Under the pieces are notes generated by a model. The model saw only the letters and a program-made list of their open reading frames with translations, searched no databases and had not been told where the DNA came from. Position numbers and translations under genes: made by a program. Shown piece by piece: positions 24,256-32,173 of a stretch of DNA of 47,381 nucleotides. Origin of the DNA: Actinoplanes cyaneus (GTDB lineage: Bacteria > Actinomycetota > Actinomycetes > Mycobacteriales > Micromonosporaceae); the NCBI RefSeq assembly GCF_016862095.1, contig NZ_BOMH01000083.1, positions 1 to 47,381 of the forward strand. The letters are read 5' to 3'. Each line of letters starts with the position of its first letter. The first letter of the stretch is position 1.

Positions 24256-24522
24256 CGTGCGTGGCGGTGACTCGTTGCCGCCTGGTGTGCGGTGCGGGCC
24301 GATGCCCGCATCGCCTGGACGGGAAGGAGATCGTCTTCCGCGGTACGCAGGAAACCGCCGGTGCCGGTGCCGCCCGGCACCCGGGTCGCCCGTGCCGGTG
24401 CCGGGCGGAACCCGTGTCACCGGTGCCGGGCGGAGCTCGTGTCATCGGTGCCGGATGCGGGACGGGACCCGCGTCGCCGGGGGCGGGTGTGCGAGGGGAT
24501 TCGGGCTGCCGGGTGACGTGCT
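24256..24522. repeat. Gene-free region with 25-bp tandem repeat
   Basis: CGGTGCCGGGCGGA-type units start at 24396, 24421 and 24446 (25 bp apart), with a diverged unit at 24365. No gene or terminator hairpin is convincing in this stretch. Confidence 0.65.
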
Positions 24523-24546
24523 AACTTCTATTTTCTTGTAGAAGTT
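24523..24546 (+). promoter_or_regulatory. Operator-like palindrome upstream of the PadR gene
   Basis: AACTTCTA (24523-24530) and TAGAAGTT (24539-24546) are perfect 8-bp inverted repeats with an 8-bp AT-rich centre, in otherwise GC-rich DNA. It lies 29 bases before the GTG start and is the likely autoregulatory site. Confidence 0.6.
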
Positions 24547-24575
24547 GGTGCCGACCAGAGGGGCGGCGTGTCAGC

Positions 24576-25088
24576 GTGACCGCGACACTCGGCGACATCC
24601 TGCTGGTGTTCCTGGCGGACAGTCCCGGGAGTGCCTATGAGCTGCGCCAGCGCCACGCGCAGACGTTCGGGGCGGACCGGGCCGTGGACGTGCTGCGGGT
24701 GGTCGCGGCGCTGACCCGGCAGGAGCGGCTGGGTCACGTCCGCGCGGGCGGGCGGCGGCGCGGGCCGCGGACGTACGCGCTGACCGAGAATGGTCAGCGT
24801 CGGCAGCGGGCGTGGATGCTGGACGTGCCCGCCGACGCGGGCGGGCCGGATGTGCTCGATCGGGTCCTGCTGGCGATGGCGGCGACCGACCGGGCCACCT
24901 TCGACGCCGTCGTCGCGTCCTGCCTGGCCGTGCTGGAGTCGCAGCGGGCCCGGCCGGCGTCGCGGCGGCGGGAGGTGGTGTCCGCGCCGGACGCGCGGGC
25001 CGAGCTGGAGGCGATGATGGCGTCGTCGGCGATCAGGTGGGTCCGGCACCTGGCCGGGCGGCGCCGCGACCGGGACGCCGCGGCCTGA
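24576..25088 (+). CDS. PadR-family transcriptional regulator
   Basis: This 170-residue winged-helix protein has LGDILLVFLADSPGSAYELRQR at its N-terminus (TLGDILLVFLADSPGSAYEL), a recognition helix before VVAALTRQERLGHVRA, and a beta wing RRGPRTYALTENG, as in PadR and PadR-like repressors. The C-terminal half would form the dimer helix. It probably represses the convergent FUSC transporter or itself through the palindrome upstream. GTG 24576 has AGGGG some 15 bases upstream, so the start is tentative. Confidence 0.83.
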   Translation: MTATLGDILLVFLADSPGSAYELRQRHAQTFGADRAVDVLRVVAALTRQERLGHVRAGGRRRGPRTYALTENGQRRQRAWMLDVPADAGGPDVLDRVLLAMAATDRATFDAVVASCLAVLESQRARPASRRREVVSAPDARAELEAMMASSAIRWVRHLAGRRRDRDAAA

Positions 25089-25178
25089 TCCGGCATGGAC
25101 CTCGCACCGGCCGTTGGACTTCGGCCCGGCCGCCGGACAGCGGGAGTCCCGCCGGTGGCGGCCGGCTGAGGCCCTCGG

Positions 25179-26516
25179 TCAGCGGCTGGCTTTGGCCTTT
25201 TCCCACATCAGGCGCACGGCGGGCAGCACCTCGGACACGGCCGGGATGCCAGGCCCCGGCTCGCGGACGCCGACGGCCAGGGCGGGCGCGGAGCGTTCCA
25301 GGGTGCCGGCCATCCGGTCGATGTCGGTGATGATCGAGCCGGTCAGCACCAGCACGCCGGTGTCGTCGATCTCGGTGCGGACGGTGCGCAGCGTCTGCCG
25401 GCGCGCGTCGCGCAGCGACTCCAGCAGTTCGTGCAGGGTGCCGGTCTCGGCCTGCGCGTGCGGGTCCGCGATCAGTGCCGCGTGCGCCGCGAACGCCTCC
25501 GCCGCGGTCGTCAGCACCGGGCCGATCTGTCCGGGCACGGCGGCCGCGCGCGGGGTGGCGGTGGCGTCGAACATCGACCGGGCGACCGAGTTGACCTGCT
25601 GCACGCCGTGGTCCAGGGCGCGCAGGGTCTGCTGCAGCGGCGTGACCCGGGTGACCGGTGTCCGCAGTGACCAGCGGGCCTGCCGGAGCAGGTCGTCGAC
25701 CGCGGTGGCCGCGTCGTCGAGGTCGTCGGTGAGCTCGCGGGAACGGGCCAGCCAGCTCGCGGCCTGCTCCCGGTCGTAGCCGTCGCGGACCCCGGCGCCG
25801 AGCCGGTCGAGCAGGCGCGCGATGCCGGTGGACAGGCGTGCCAGCTCGAAGCGGGCCCGCTGGACCGGGGTCATGCCACCGACCAGCGGGGACAGGATCG
25901 CGCCGACGACGATGCCGAGCGCGGTCGCGGCGATCCGCTGCCAGACGACCGCCTCGGTGATCGGGCTGCCGGCGATCGCCTCGGTCGCGGCGCTGCCGGC
26001 GACCAGGATGCCCAGTGACGTCGCCGGCACCGACACCGCGCTGTCGCCGAGGCGCAGCAGCCGGCCGGTGACCAGCCCGCAGGCAGTGATGACCGCGATC
26101 GACCACGGGGTGAGGCCGAACGCGCCCCACACCACGACCGCGACGGCGATCCCGGCGAGCGTGCCGAGCAGGCGCTGCGCGCCCTCCCGCACCGAGGCGT
26201 GCGAGCTCATCTGCACCGACAGCGTCGCCGAGACCGCGGCGACGACCGGCCCGGCCAGGTGCAGGGTCCCGGCCGCGGACCAGGCGATCCCGGCGGCGGC
26301 CGCGGTCACCAGCGCGGAGCGGCCGGCCGCCGGGTCGCACCTGTCCCGGCAGGTGCGCGCCAGCAGTCGCAGCCGGTCCGGCAGGTGCGGCCGCAGCCGG
26401 GCCGAAAAGGCCCGGCAGGCGGCCTCGGCGGCGGGCCGGACCGTACGCGGCACCAGCACGGCGACCAGGGCGCACAGGCAGAGACTGACGGCGACGACGG
26501 TGAACGAGTGGGACAA
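25179..26516 (-). CDS. FUSC-family membrane protein (aromatic acid exporter-like)
   Basis: This 445-residue protein has an N-terminal helix, then a FUSC-type bundle (about 70-215: ALVTAAAAGIAWSAAG, HASVREGAQRLLGTLAGIA, ATALGIVVGAILSPLVGG) and a cytoplasmic helical C-terminal half (~220-430). FUSC proteins include the AaeB exporters of aromatic acids; substrate and direction are not proven here. The start is uncertain: TTG 26516 lacks a ribosome site. It is convergent with a PadR gene, a family often responsive to phenolic acids, which agrees with an aromatic efflux role. Confidence 0.78.
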   Translation of the reverse strand: MSHSFTVVAVSLCLCALVAVLVPRTVRPAAEAACRAFSARLRPHLPDRLRLLARTCRDRCDPAAGRSALVTAAAAGIAWSAAGTLHLAGPVVAAVSATLSVQMSSHASVREGAQRLLGTLAGIAVAVVVWGAFGLTPWSIAVITACGLVTGRLLRLGDSAVSVPATSLGILVAGSAATEAIAGSPITEAVVWQRIAATALGIVVGAILSPLVGGMTPVQRARFELARLSTGIARLLDRLGAGVRDGYDREQAASWLARSRELTDDLDDAATAVDDLLRQARWSLRTPVTRVTPLQQTLRALDHGVQQVNSVARSMFDATATPRAAAVPGQIGPVLTTAAEAFAAHAALIADPHAQAETGTLHELLESLRDARRQTLRTVRTEIDDTGVLVLTGSIITDIDRMAGTLERSAPALAVGVREPGPGIPAVSEVLPAVRLMWEKAKASR

Positions 26517-26626
26517 GGAGAACAGCTTTCTGCGGTACGGGCGGTACGACAGAAAGGCTATGGCGGAAATCGCCCACTATTCACTATTCGGACGAATTGT
26601 GACGACCGTCGCGCCCGGACGGGGAG

Positions 26627-27508
26627 TCAGGGCCGCAGGTTCTCCAGGTCCTCGAGCAGGCTCGGGTGTACCGGCTTCCAGCCCAGCGCCTGCTGGGTGT
26701 GCGCGCTGGACGACGGCTGGTCGGTCGCGAAGATGGCGCCCAGCGGCCCGAACGACTCCTCGGGCAACTGCTCGACCGGCAGGCCCAGCCGGCGCCCGAT
26801 GACCGTGGCGATGTCGCGGACCGTGTCACCCTCGTCGGCGACCGCGTGCCAGGCGGTGCCGGCCGGAGCCGTCTCGAGCGCGAGCCGGAACAGGACCGCC
26901 GCGTCCAGGGCGTGCACGGCCGGCCAGCGCTGGGTGCCGTCGCCCGGGTAGCCGGAGACGCCGGTGCCCCGCGCGATCTGCGTGAGCAGGCCGGCGAAGC
27001 CGCCGTCGCCGTTGTTGTGCACCGTGCGCGGCAGCCGGACGGAGCTGCTGCGCACGCCCTGCGACGCCAGCGCCAGAATCGCGTCGACGGTGCGGCCGCG
27101 GCCGCCGACCGGCCCGTCGGTCGGCAGCGGGTCGGCCTCGGTGGAGACGGCGCCCGGCACCCACGGCGTGCCGGAGACCGTCACCAGCGGGCGGTCGCTG
27201 CCGATCAGTTCCTCCCCCAGCGCGGTCAGGGCGGCCGTCTCCTCGGCCACCGACCGGGCCACCGCCTGCGCGCTGCTGAAGTCGTTGCTGAACGCCAGGT
27301 GGATCACGCCCTCGGCCCGGGCGGCGCCGGCGCGCACGACGTCCAGGTCGGTGAGACTGCCGCGCAGCGTGGTGGCACCGGCCGCCTCGGCGGCCTTCGC
27401 GGAGGCGGCGGAGCGGGCGAGTGCGAGGACGGTGTGGCCGTTGCCGAGCAGTTCGGCGACGACGGCGGTGCCGACCAGGCCGGTGCCGCCGGTGATGAAG
27501 ACGTGCAT
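26627..27508 (-). CDS. NAD(P)-dependent epimerase/NmrA-like SDR
   Basis: This 293-residue extended SDR has an N-terminal Rossmann motif VFITGGTGLVGTAVVAELL, LRGSLTDLD, and VIHLAFSND, with later RLPRTVHNNGDGG and HALDAAVLFRLAL. It resembles the actinobacterial 'SDR family oxidoreductase' enzymes that act as NADPH-dependent reductases; the usual YxxxK is replaced by a region after VSGTP, so the reaction is unclear. ATG 27508 has GGAGAG upstream. It is divergent from a TetR regulator across two identical palindromes and is probably its target. Confidence 0.86.
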   Translation of the reverse strand: MHVFITGGTGLVGTAVVAELLGNGHTVLALARSAASAKAAEAAGATTLRGSLTDLDVVRAGAARAEGVIHLAFSNDFSSAQAVARSVAEETAALTALGEELIGSDRPLVTVSGTPWVPGAVSTEADPLPTDGPVGGRGRTVDAILALASQGVRSSSVRLPRTVHNNGDGGFAGLLTQIARGTGVSGYPGDGTQRWPAVHALDAAVLFRLALETAPAGTAWHAVADEGDTVRDIATVIGRRLGLPVEQLPEESFGPLGAIFATDQPSSSAHTQQALGWKPVHPSLLEDLENLRP

Positions 27509-27527
27509 GACACTCTCCCGAAGTGAT

Positions 27528-27574
27528 GGGACTGTTGTCCCGTCACCGTAGCAGAGTGATGGGACAAAAGTCCC
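27528..27574. promoter_or_regulatory. Two identical TetR operators between SDR and tetR
   Basis: GGGACTGTTGTCCC (27528-27541) and GGGACAAAAGTCCC (27561-27574) share perfect 5-bp arms and the outer ATGGGAC...GTCCCGTC. Centres are 33 bp apart, three helical turns. The second lies between the -35 and -10 of tetR. Confidence 0.8.
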
Positions 27575-27593
27575 GTCGCCTATGATGGGCGTC

Positions 27594-28166
27594 ATGGCTC
27601 GATGGGAACCCGGCGCTCGTGAACGCCTTGTCGTGGCCGCTGTCGACCTGTTCACCGAGCAGGGATACGACGCGACGACCGTGGCGCAGATCGCGGAACG
27701 CGCCGGGGTCACCAAGAGCACGTTCTTCCGGCACTTCCCGGACAAGCGCGAGTTGCTCGTCGCGGGGCAGGAGACGTTGAGCCGGCTGCTGGCCGAGGGG
27801 ATCGCCGAGGCGCCCGCCGGGGCCAGCCCGCTGGAGGCGGTGGCCGCCGGCCTCGACCGCGCCTCGGGCGCCATCGGGCCGATGAGCAGGCAGATCGCGC
27901 CGCGGTTGAAGGCCGCCGTCGCGGCCAGCGCCGAGCTGCAGGAGCGGGACGCGCTCAAGAGCGTCAGCCTCGCGGCGGCGATGACCGCCGCGCTGGTCGC
28001 GCGGGGCGTGCCGGAGGCGGTCGCGGCGCTGGCGGGGGAGCTGGGGGTGCTCGCGTTCAAGCGCGGCTACGCGGCCTGGTCCGAGAGTGAGCGTGGCGAG
28101 CAGTTCGGGCCGTACGCGGTGGCGGCCCTGCAGGAGCTGCGCGCCGCGTCCGCGTCGTTGAGCTGA
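27594..28166 (+). CDS. TetR-family transcriptional regulator
   Basis: This 190-residue protein has an N-terminal HTH (VDLFTEQGYDATTVAQIAER, then AGVTKSTFFRHFPDKRELL) and a variable all-helical C-terminal ligand domain. ATG 27594 lies 7 bases after TATGAT (27581-27586), so a leaderless transcript is likely. It is divergent from an SDR gene and should repress both through the paired palindromes. Confidence 0.92.
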   Translation: MARWEPGARERLVVAAVDLFTEQGYDATTVAQIAERAGVTKSTFFRHFPDKRELLVAGQETLSRLLAEGIAEAPAGASPLEAVAAGLDRASGAIGPMSRQIAPRLKAAVAASAELQERDALKSVSLAAAMTAALVARGVPEAVAALAGELGVLAFKRGYAAWSESERGEQFGPYAVAALQELRAASASLS

Positions 28167-28230
28167 CCCGCGCCCGGCAATCTGCCGGACGTGTCCGCTT
28201 CACAAAACCGAAACGATTCTGTTCAATGTG

Positions 28231-28244
28231 TGGGAGCGCTCCCA
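28231..28244 (+). promoter_or_regulatory. CebR/CelR-type operator of the cellulase gene
   Basis: TGGGAGCGCTCCCA is the exact 14-bp palindrome bound by the LacI-family cellobiose repressors CelR (Thermobifida) and CebR (Streptomyces). It lies 17 bases before the GH9 start, just after a possible TTCACA-17-TTCAAT promoter. The repressor gene is not in this window. Confidence 0.88.
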
Positions 28245-28261
28245 ACGTTGAAGAGGTCGCC

Positions 28262-30595
28262 ATGCGCCGTCTGCTCGTCCCCGTCGTGGCCCTGCTCGCC
28301 GTGCTCGCCGCGCTTCCCCTGATCGGCGGGCCCGCCGCCGCCGCGGGCGCCTACAACTACGGCGAGGCCCTGCAGAAGTCGATGTTCTTCTACCAGGCGC
28401 AGATCGCCGGCCCGAAACCGTCGTGGAGCCATGTGTCCTGGCGCGGCGACGCGGCGCTGGGCGACGGCGCCGACGTCGGACGGGACCTGACCGGCGGCTG
28501 GTTCGACGCGGGCGACCACGTCAAGTTCGGGTTCCCGATGGCGTTCACCACCACGATGCTGGCCTGGGGCGCCGTCGAGTACCGCGACGCGTACGCCTCC
28601 TCCGGCCAGCTGACCACGCTGCTGAACAACCTGCGGGTGCCCAACGACTACTTCATGAAGGCGCACCCGTCGGCGAACGTGCTCTACGGGCAGATCGGCA
28701 AGGGCGACGACGACCACAAGTGGTGGGGTCCCGCCGAGGTGATGCCGATGGCCCGGCCCGCCTACAAGATCGACGCCACCTGCGGCGGATCGGACCTGGC
28801 CGGGGAGACCGCCGCCGCGATGGCGGCCAGCTCCATCGTCTTCAGGCCCACCGATCCGGCGTACGCCGACAAACTGCTCGGCCACGCACGGCAGCTGTAC
28901 ACCTTCGCCGACACCGTGCGCAAGGCGTACAGCGACTGCATCACCGACGCGGCCGCGTACTACAAATCCTGGAGCGGCTACCAGGACGAGCTGGTCTGGG
29001 GCGCGATCTGGCTGTACCGGGCGACGGGCGAGGCCGCGTACCTGAGCAAGGCGGAGAGCGAGTACGACGCGCTCGGCACCGAACCGCAGACCTCGACCCA
29101 CTCCTACAAGTGGACGATCGCCTGGGACAACAAGCAATTCGGCGCGTACGTGCTGCTGGCCAACCTGACCGGCAAGCAGAAGTACGTCGACGACGCGAAC
29201 CGCTGGCTCGACTGGTGGACCGTCGGCGTCAACGGCGAGAAGGTGCGCTACTCCCCGGGCGGCGAGGCCGTCCTGGACAGCTGGGGCTCGCTGCGGTACG
29301 CCGCCAACACCGCGTTCGTGGCGCTGGTCTACAGCGACAAGACGGCCGACACCACGCGCCGGACCCGTTACCACGACTTCGCCGTCCGGCAGATCAACTA
29401 CGCGCTGGGCGACAACCCGCGGCAGTCCAGCTACGTGATCGGGTTCGGCGCCGGCGCACCGAAGAACCCCCACCACCGTACGGCGCACGGCTCCTGGTGG
29501 GACAACATGACCGTGCCCGCCGAGACCCGCCACGTGCTGTACGGCGCCCTGGTCGGCGGGCCGTCCTCACCCGACGACGCGTACACCGACCAGCGCAGCG
29601 ACTACGTCATGAACGAGGTCGCCACCGACTACAACGCCGGCTTCACCTCGGCGGTGGCCCGGCTCTACCAGGAGTACGGCGGCACCCCGCAGGCCGGCTT
29701 CCCGCAGGCCGAGAAGCCGGACCAGGACGAGATCACCGTGGAGACGACGGTGATGCAGAACGAGCCGCGCGCCACCGCGCTCAAGGTGATGGTCTACAAC
29801 AAGTCGGCGTACCCGGCCAGGGCCCTGACCAGCGTGTCCTACCGGTACTACTTCCGCCGCGAGGGCACCACGGCCCTCCAGGTGACCCCGGGCTACACCC
29901 AGGGCTGCCCGTCGCCGTCGACGGCCACGCAGGTCTCCGGCGACCTGTGGTACGTCGAGGTCGACTGCGCCGGGCACACGATCGCGCCGGCCGGGCAGTC
30001 GGCGTACCGGATGGAGGTGCAGTTCAAGGTCGGCACCGCTGACGGCGGCACCTGGGACCCGTCCAACGATCCGTCCTACCTGGCGGGCACCGCGGTGAAC
30101 CGCGCCGTCCCGCTGTACGAGGCCGGCCGGCTGATCTGGGGCAGCGAGCCGGGCTCGGTCTCCCCGTCCCCGTCGGTCTCCACGTCCTCCTCCACGCCGC
30201 CGTCACCGTCCACACCGCCGTCACCGTCCACACCGCCGTCGATCTCGCCGTCGCCGTCGACCAGTTCGGTGCCGGGCCCCGGGTGCCGGGTGACGTACAC
30301 GACCAGCGACTGGGGCAGCGGCTTCACCGGAACGCTCACCGTCACCAACACCGGCACGGCGCCGTGGACCTCGTGGACGGCAGGCTTCACGTTCCCGGGC
30401 AACCAGAAGGTCAGCCAGGGCTGGTCGGCGACCTGGACCCAGACGGGCGCGCAGGTGACCGCGGTCAGCCAGGCGTGGAACGGTGCGGTGGCGCCCGGGG
30501 CGTCGGTCAGCGCCGGCTTCAACGGCACCTACACCGGCACCAACGCGCCGCCGACAGCCTTCACGGTCAACGGGACCGCGTGCGCCGTGGGGTGA
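28262..30595 (+). CDS. Secreted endoglucanase, GH9-CBM3-CBM2
   Basis: This 777-residue cellulase has a signal peptide (VPVVALLAVLAALPLIGG, cleavage near AAA-GAY). The GH9 domain (~29-470) carries the catalytic Asp pair in GGWFDAGDHVKFG, the NPHHRTAHG histidine motif and NEVATDYNAGF with the acid Glu. A CBM3c-like module (~483-610, EITVETTVMQNE) follows, then a Pro/Ser/Thr linker built from an 18-bp DNA repeat, and a C-terminal CBM2 (~672-777) with terminal cysteines. GH9-CBM3c enzymes are processive endoglucanases. The ATG has AGG upstream. Control by cellobiose through the CebR box is expected. Confidence 0.95.
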   Translation: MRRLLVPVVALLAVLAALPLIGGPAAAAGAYNYGEALQKSMFFYQAQIAGPKPSWSHVSWRGDAALGDGADVGRDLTGGWFDAGDHVKFGFPMAFTTTMLAWGAVEYRDAYASSGQLTTLLNNLRVPNDYFMKAHPSANVLYGQIGKGDDDHKWWGPAEVMPMARPAYKIDATCGGSDLAGETAAAMAASSIVFRPTDPAYADKLLGHARQLYTFADTVRKAYSDCITDAAAYYKSWSGYQDELVWGAIWLYRATGEAAYLSKAESEYDALGTEPQTSTHSYKWTIAWDNKQFGAYVLLANLTGKQKYVDDANRWLDWWTVGVNGEKVRYSPGGEAVLDSWGSLRYAANTAFVALVYSDKTADTTRRTRYHDFAVRQINYALGDNPRQSSYVIGFGAGAPKNPHHRTAHGSWWDNMTVPAETRHVLYGALVGGPSSPDDAYTDQRSDYVMNEVATDYNAGFTSAVARLYQEYGGTPQAGFPQAEKPDQDEITVETTVMQNEPRATALKVMVYNKSAYPARALTSVSYRYYFRREGTTALQVTPGYTQGCPSPSTATQVSGDLWYVEVDCAGHTIAPAGQSAYRMEVQFKVGTADGGTWDPSNDPSYLAGTAVNRAVPLYEAGRLIWGSEPGSVSPSPSVSTSSSTPPSPSTPPSPSTPPSISPSPSTSSVPGPGCRVTYTTSDWGSGFTGTLTVTNTGTAPWTSWTAGFTFPGNQKVSQGWSATWTQTGAQVTAVSQAWNGAVAPGASVSAGFNGTYTGTNAPPTAFTVNGTACAVG
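30187..30245 (+). repeat. 18-bp in-frame repeat in the cellulase linker
   Basis: CCGTCACCGTCCACACCG occurs twice in tandem with partial flanking copies, coding for PSPSTP. Such linkers are normal in modular cellulases. Confidence 0.8.
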
Positions 30596-30679
30596 CCTGC
30601 GGTTCGGCGCCGGGGCCGCGGAGCGTCGAGAATGTCCACGCCGGTCGGCGCGTGGCGCGGTAGTCGCTATGGTGACCGC

Positions 30680-31573
30680 GTGACCGCATCGCCGCTGGGC
30701 AGGCGTCACCGTCCCCGGCGGACAGCCGGGGACGGTCCGGAGCCGGCGGCGGTTCCCACCCGGTCGCAGCCCACCGTGCGTACCCGGGCAGGCGTGCTTT
30801 TCCGGGGTGCCGGTGAGCGCCCTGGCGTGCTCGTCGAGCTGATCGCGCTGGTGCTCTGGTTCGTGCTGTTCGTGCGCCTGGACGCCGCGGTGGGCAGAGA
30901 CGTCGTGGCCGCGACCGCCAACGCGCTGACCCTGCAGTCGGCGGAACATGCGATGCACCTGGACATCGAGCGCGAGGTCAACGGCTGGCTCGCGGGGAGT
31001 CCGGGGTGGAGTCGTGCGGCGGTCTGTCTGTACCGGCTGTACTACGTGGCGGTCGCCGGCGTACTGCTGTGGGTCTTGCTCCGGCATGCCGGCGTCTACC
31101 GCAAGGTGCGCCGGACAATGGTCGCGATGATGGCCCTCGTCCTGCCGGTCTACTGGTCGGTGCCGATGTCGCCACCACGTCTCGCCCTGCCGGGCGCGGC
31201 CGACCTCGTCGCCCGGTACGACATCCTGGGCGAGGCCTCGCGGGAGAGCTGGACGAACCCGAGCCACTTCACGGCCATGCCGAGCATGCACGTCGGATGG
31301 TCGCTGTGGTGCGGGTACGCCATGTGGTGCGCACTGCGCGGCGCCCACCCGCGCGCGGCGCTGCTGGTGTGGTTGTTCCCGCTGCTCATGGCCGCGGACG
31401 TGCTCGCCACCGGGAACCATTACCTCCTCGACGTCGCCGGCAGCGTCGCCCTGCTCGCCGTCTCCGTCGTCGCCGCGACGGCGTCGCGGTGGCTCACCGC
31501 CCGCCGCAGCATCGTGAAGATCATTCCAGTGTCGAGTGTCACGGACAGGTGTGACGGCGACTCCGTTGGGTAG
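30680..31573 (+). CDS. PAP2-superfamily membrane phosphatase/phosphotransferase
   Basis: This 297-residue protein has about six helices, starting VELIALVLWFVLFVRL, with PAP2_3-type motifs: SPPR, PSMHVGWS carrying the catalytic His region, and GNHYLLDVAGS as the last phosphatase motif. This subgroup includes inositol phosphorylceramide synthase-like and phosphatidylinositol-pathway enzymes; the substrate is unknown. The GTG at 30680 lies 6 bases after TATGGT (30668-30673), so leaderless. The first ~45 residues are basic and proline rich. Confidence 0.83.
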   Translation: MTASPLGRRHRPRRTAGDGPEPAAVPTRSQPTVRTRAGVLFRGAGERPGVLVELIALVLWFVLFVRLDAAVGRDVVAATANALTLQSAEHAMHLDIEREVNGWLAGSPGWSRAAVCLYRLYYVAVAGVLLWVLLRHAGVYRKVRRTMVAMMALVLPVYWSVPMSPPRLALPGAADLVARYDILGEASRESWTNPSHFTAMPSMHVGWSLWCGYAMWCALRGAHPRAALLVWLFPLLMAADVLATGNHYLLDVAGSVALLAVSVVAATASRWLTARRSIVKIIPVSSVTDRCDGDSVG

Positions 31574-31778
31574 TCTCTTGTGTACCGGCGGCGCGGGCTG
31601 AGCTTGGCGGCCAGATGCCGTTGCCGCCGGCCCTAACTCTTCCGCGATGGCGATGTCGGCCACCCGGCCTGCGGGGCGGTGACCAGGCCGGCGCCGACCG
31701 TTCGCGCCCGGGTCGCCCGGGGCCGTGCATGACAGCGGGATCCTCGTCGAGCGTCTTGTCGAAGCCGAAGACTCGAAG

Positions 31779-31810
31779 ACTTGTTCTAGTTGCAATAGAA
31801 CAAGTAGAGT
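31779..31810 (+). promoter_or_regulatory. GntR operator and promoter
   Basis: ACTTGTTCTA (31779-31788) and TAGAACAAGT (31796-31805) are perfect 10-bp inverted repeats with a 7-bp centre. The promoter TTGTTC-18-TAGAGT lies inside it; the -10 ends 6 bases before the GntR start codon. The remaining ~200 bases back to 31574 show no gene. Confidence 0.75.
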
Positions 31811-31816
31811 CTGGGC

Positions 31817-32173
31817 ATGCTCTGGAGGATCGACCCGGCCGGCGACGAACCGCTGTATGCGCAACTCGCCGCCCAGGCGCACATCGCCGCCGCCCGCAAC
31901 GAGCTGCGGCCCGGCGACCGACTGCCGGCCGCCCGCGAACTCGCGGACTCGCTGGACCTCAACGTCCACACCGTGCTCAAGGCGTACCAGCAACTGCGCG
32001 ACGAGGGCCTGATCGAGCTCCGCCGCGGCCGCGGCGCCGTCGTCACCGCACGGGCCGCCACCGACATGTCCCCGGTGCAGAAGGCGCTCGTGGCACTGGT
32101 CGACGCGGCGCGCTCGGCGAACATCTCCACCGAAACCCTGACCGTGCTGCTCAAGGAGGCCATGAGCCGATGA
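31817..32173 (+). CDS. GntR-family regulator, YtrA subfamily
   Basis: This 118-residue protein has a winged helix (PLYAQLAAQAHIAAA, PGDRLPAARELADSLDLN, VLKAYQQLRDEGLIELRRGRG) and only a short C-terminal dimer helix, the feature of YtrA-type regulators. These usually sit first in an operon with membrane transport genes, as here: its stop overlaps the start of a DUF1648 membrane protein by ATGA. Leaderless ATG 31817, 6 bases after TAGAGT. It probably represses its own operon through the palindrome. Confidence 0.9.
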   Translation: MLWRIDPAGDEPLYAQLAAQAHIAAARNELRPGDRLPAARELADSLDLNVHTVLKAYQQLRDEGLIELRRGRGAVVTARAATDMSPVQKALVALVDAARSANISTETLTVLLKEAMSR

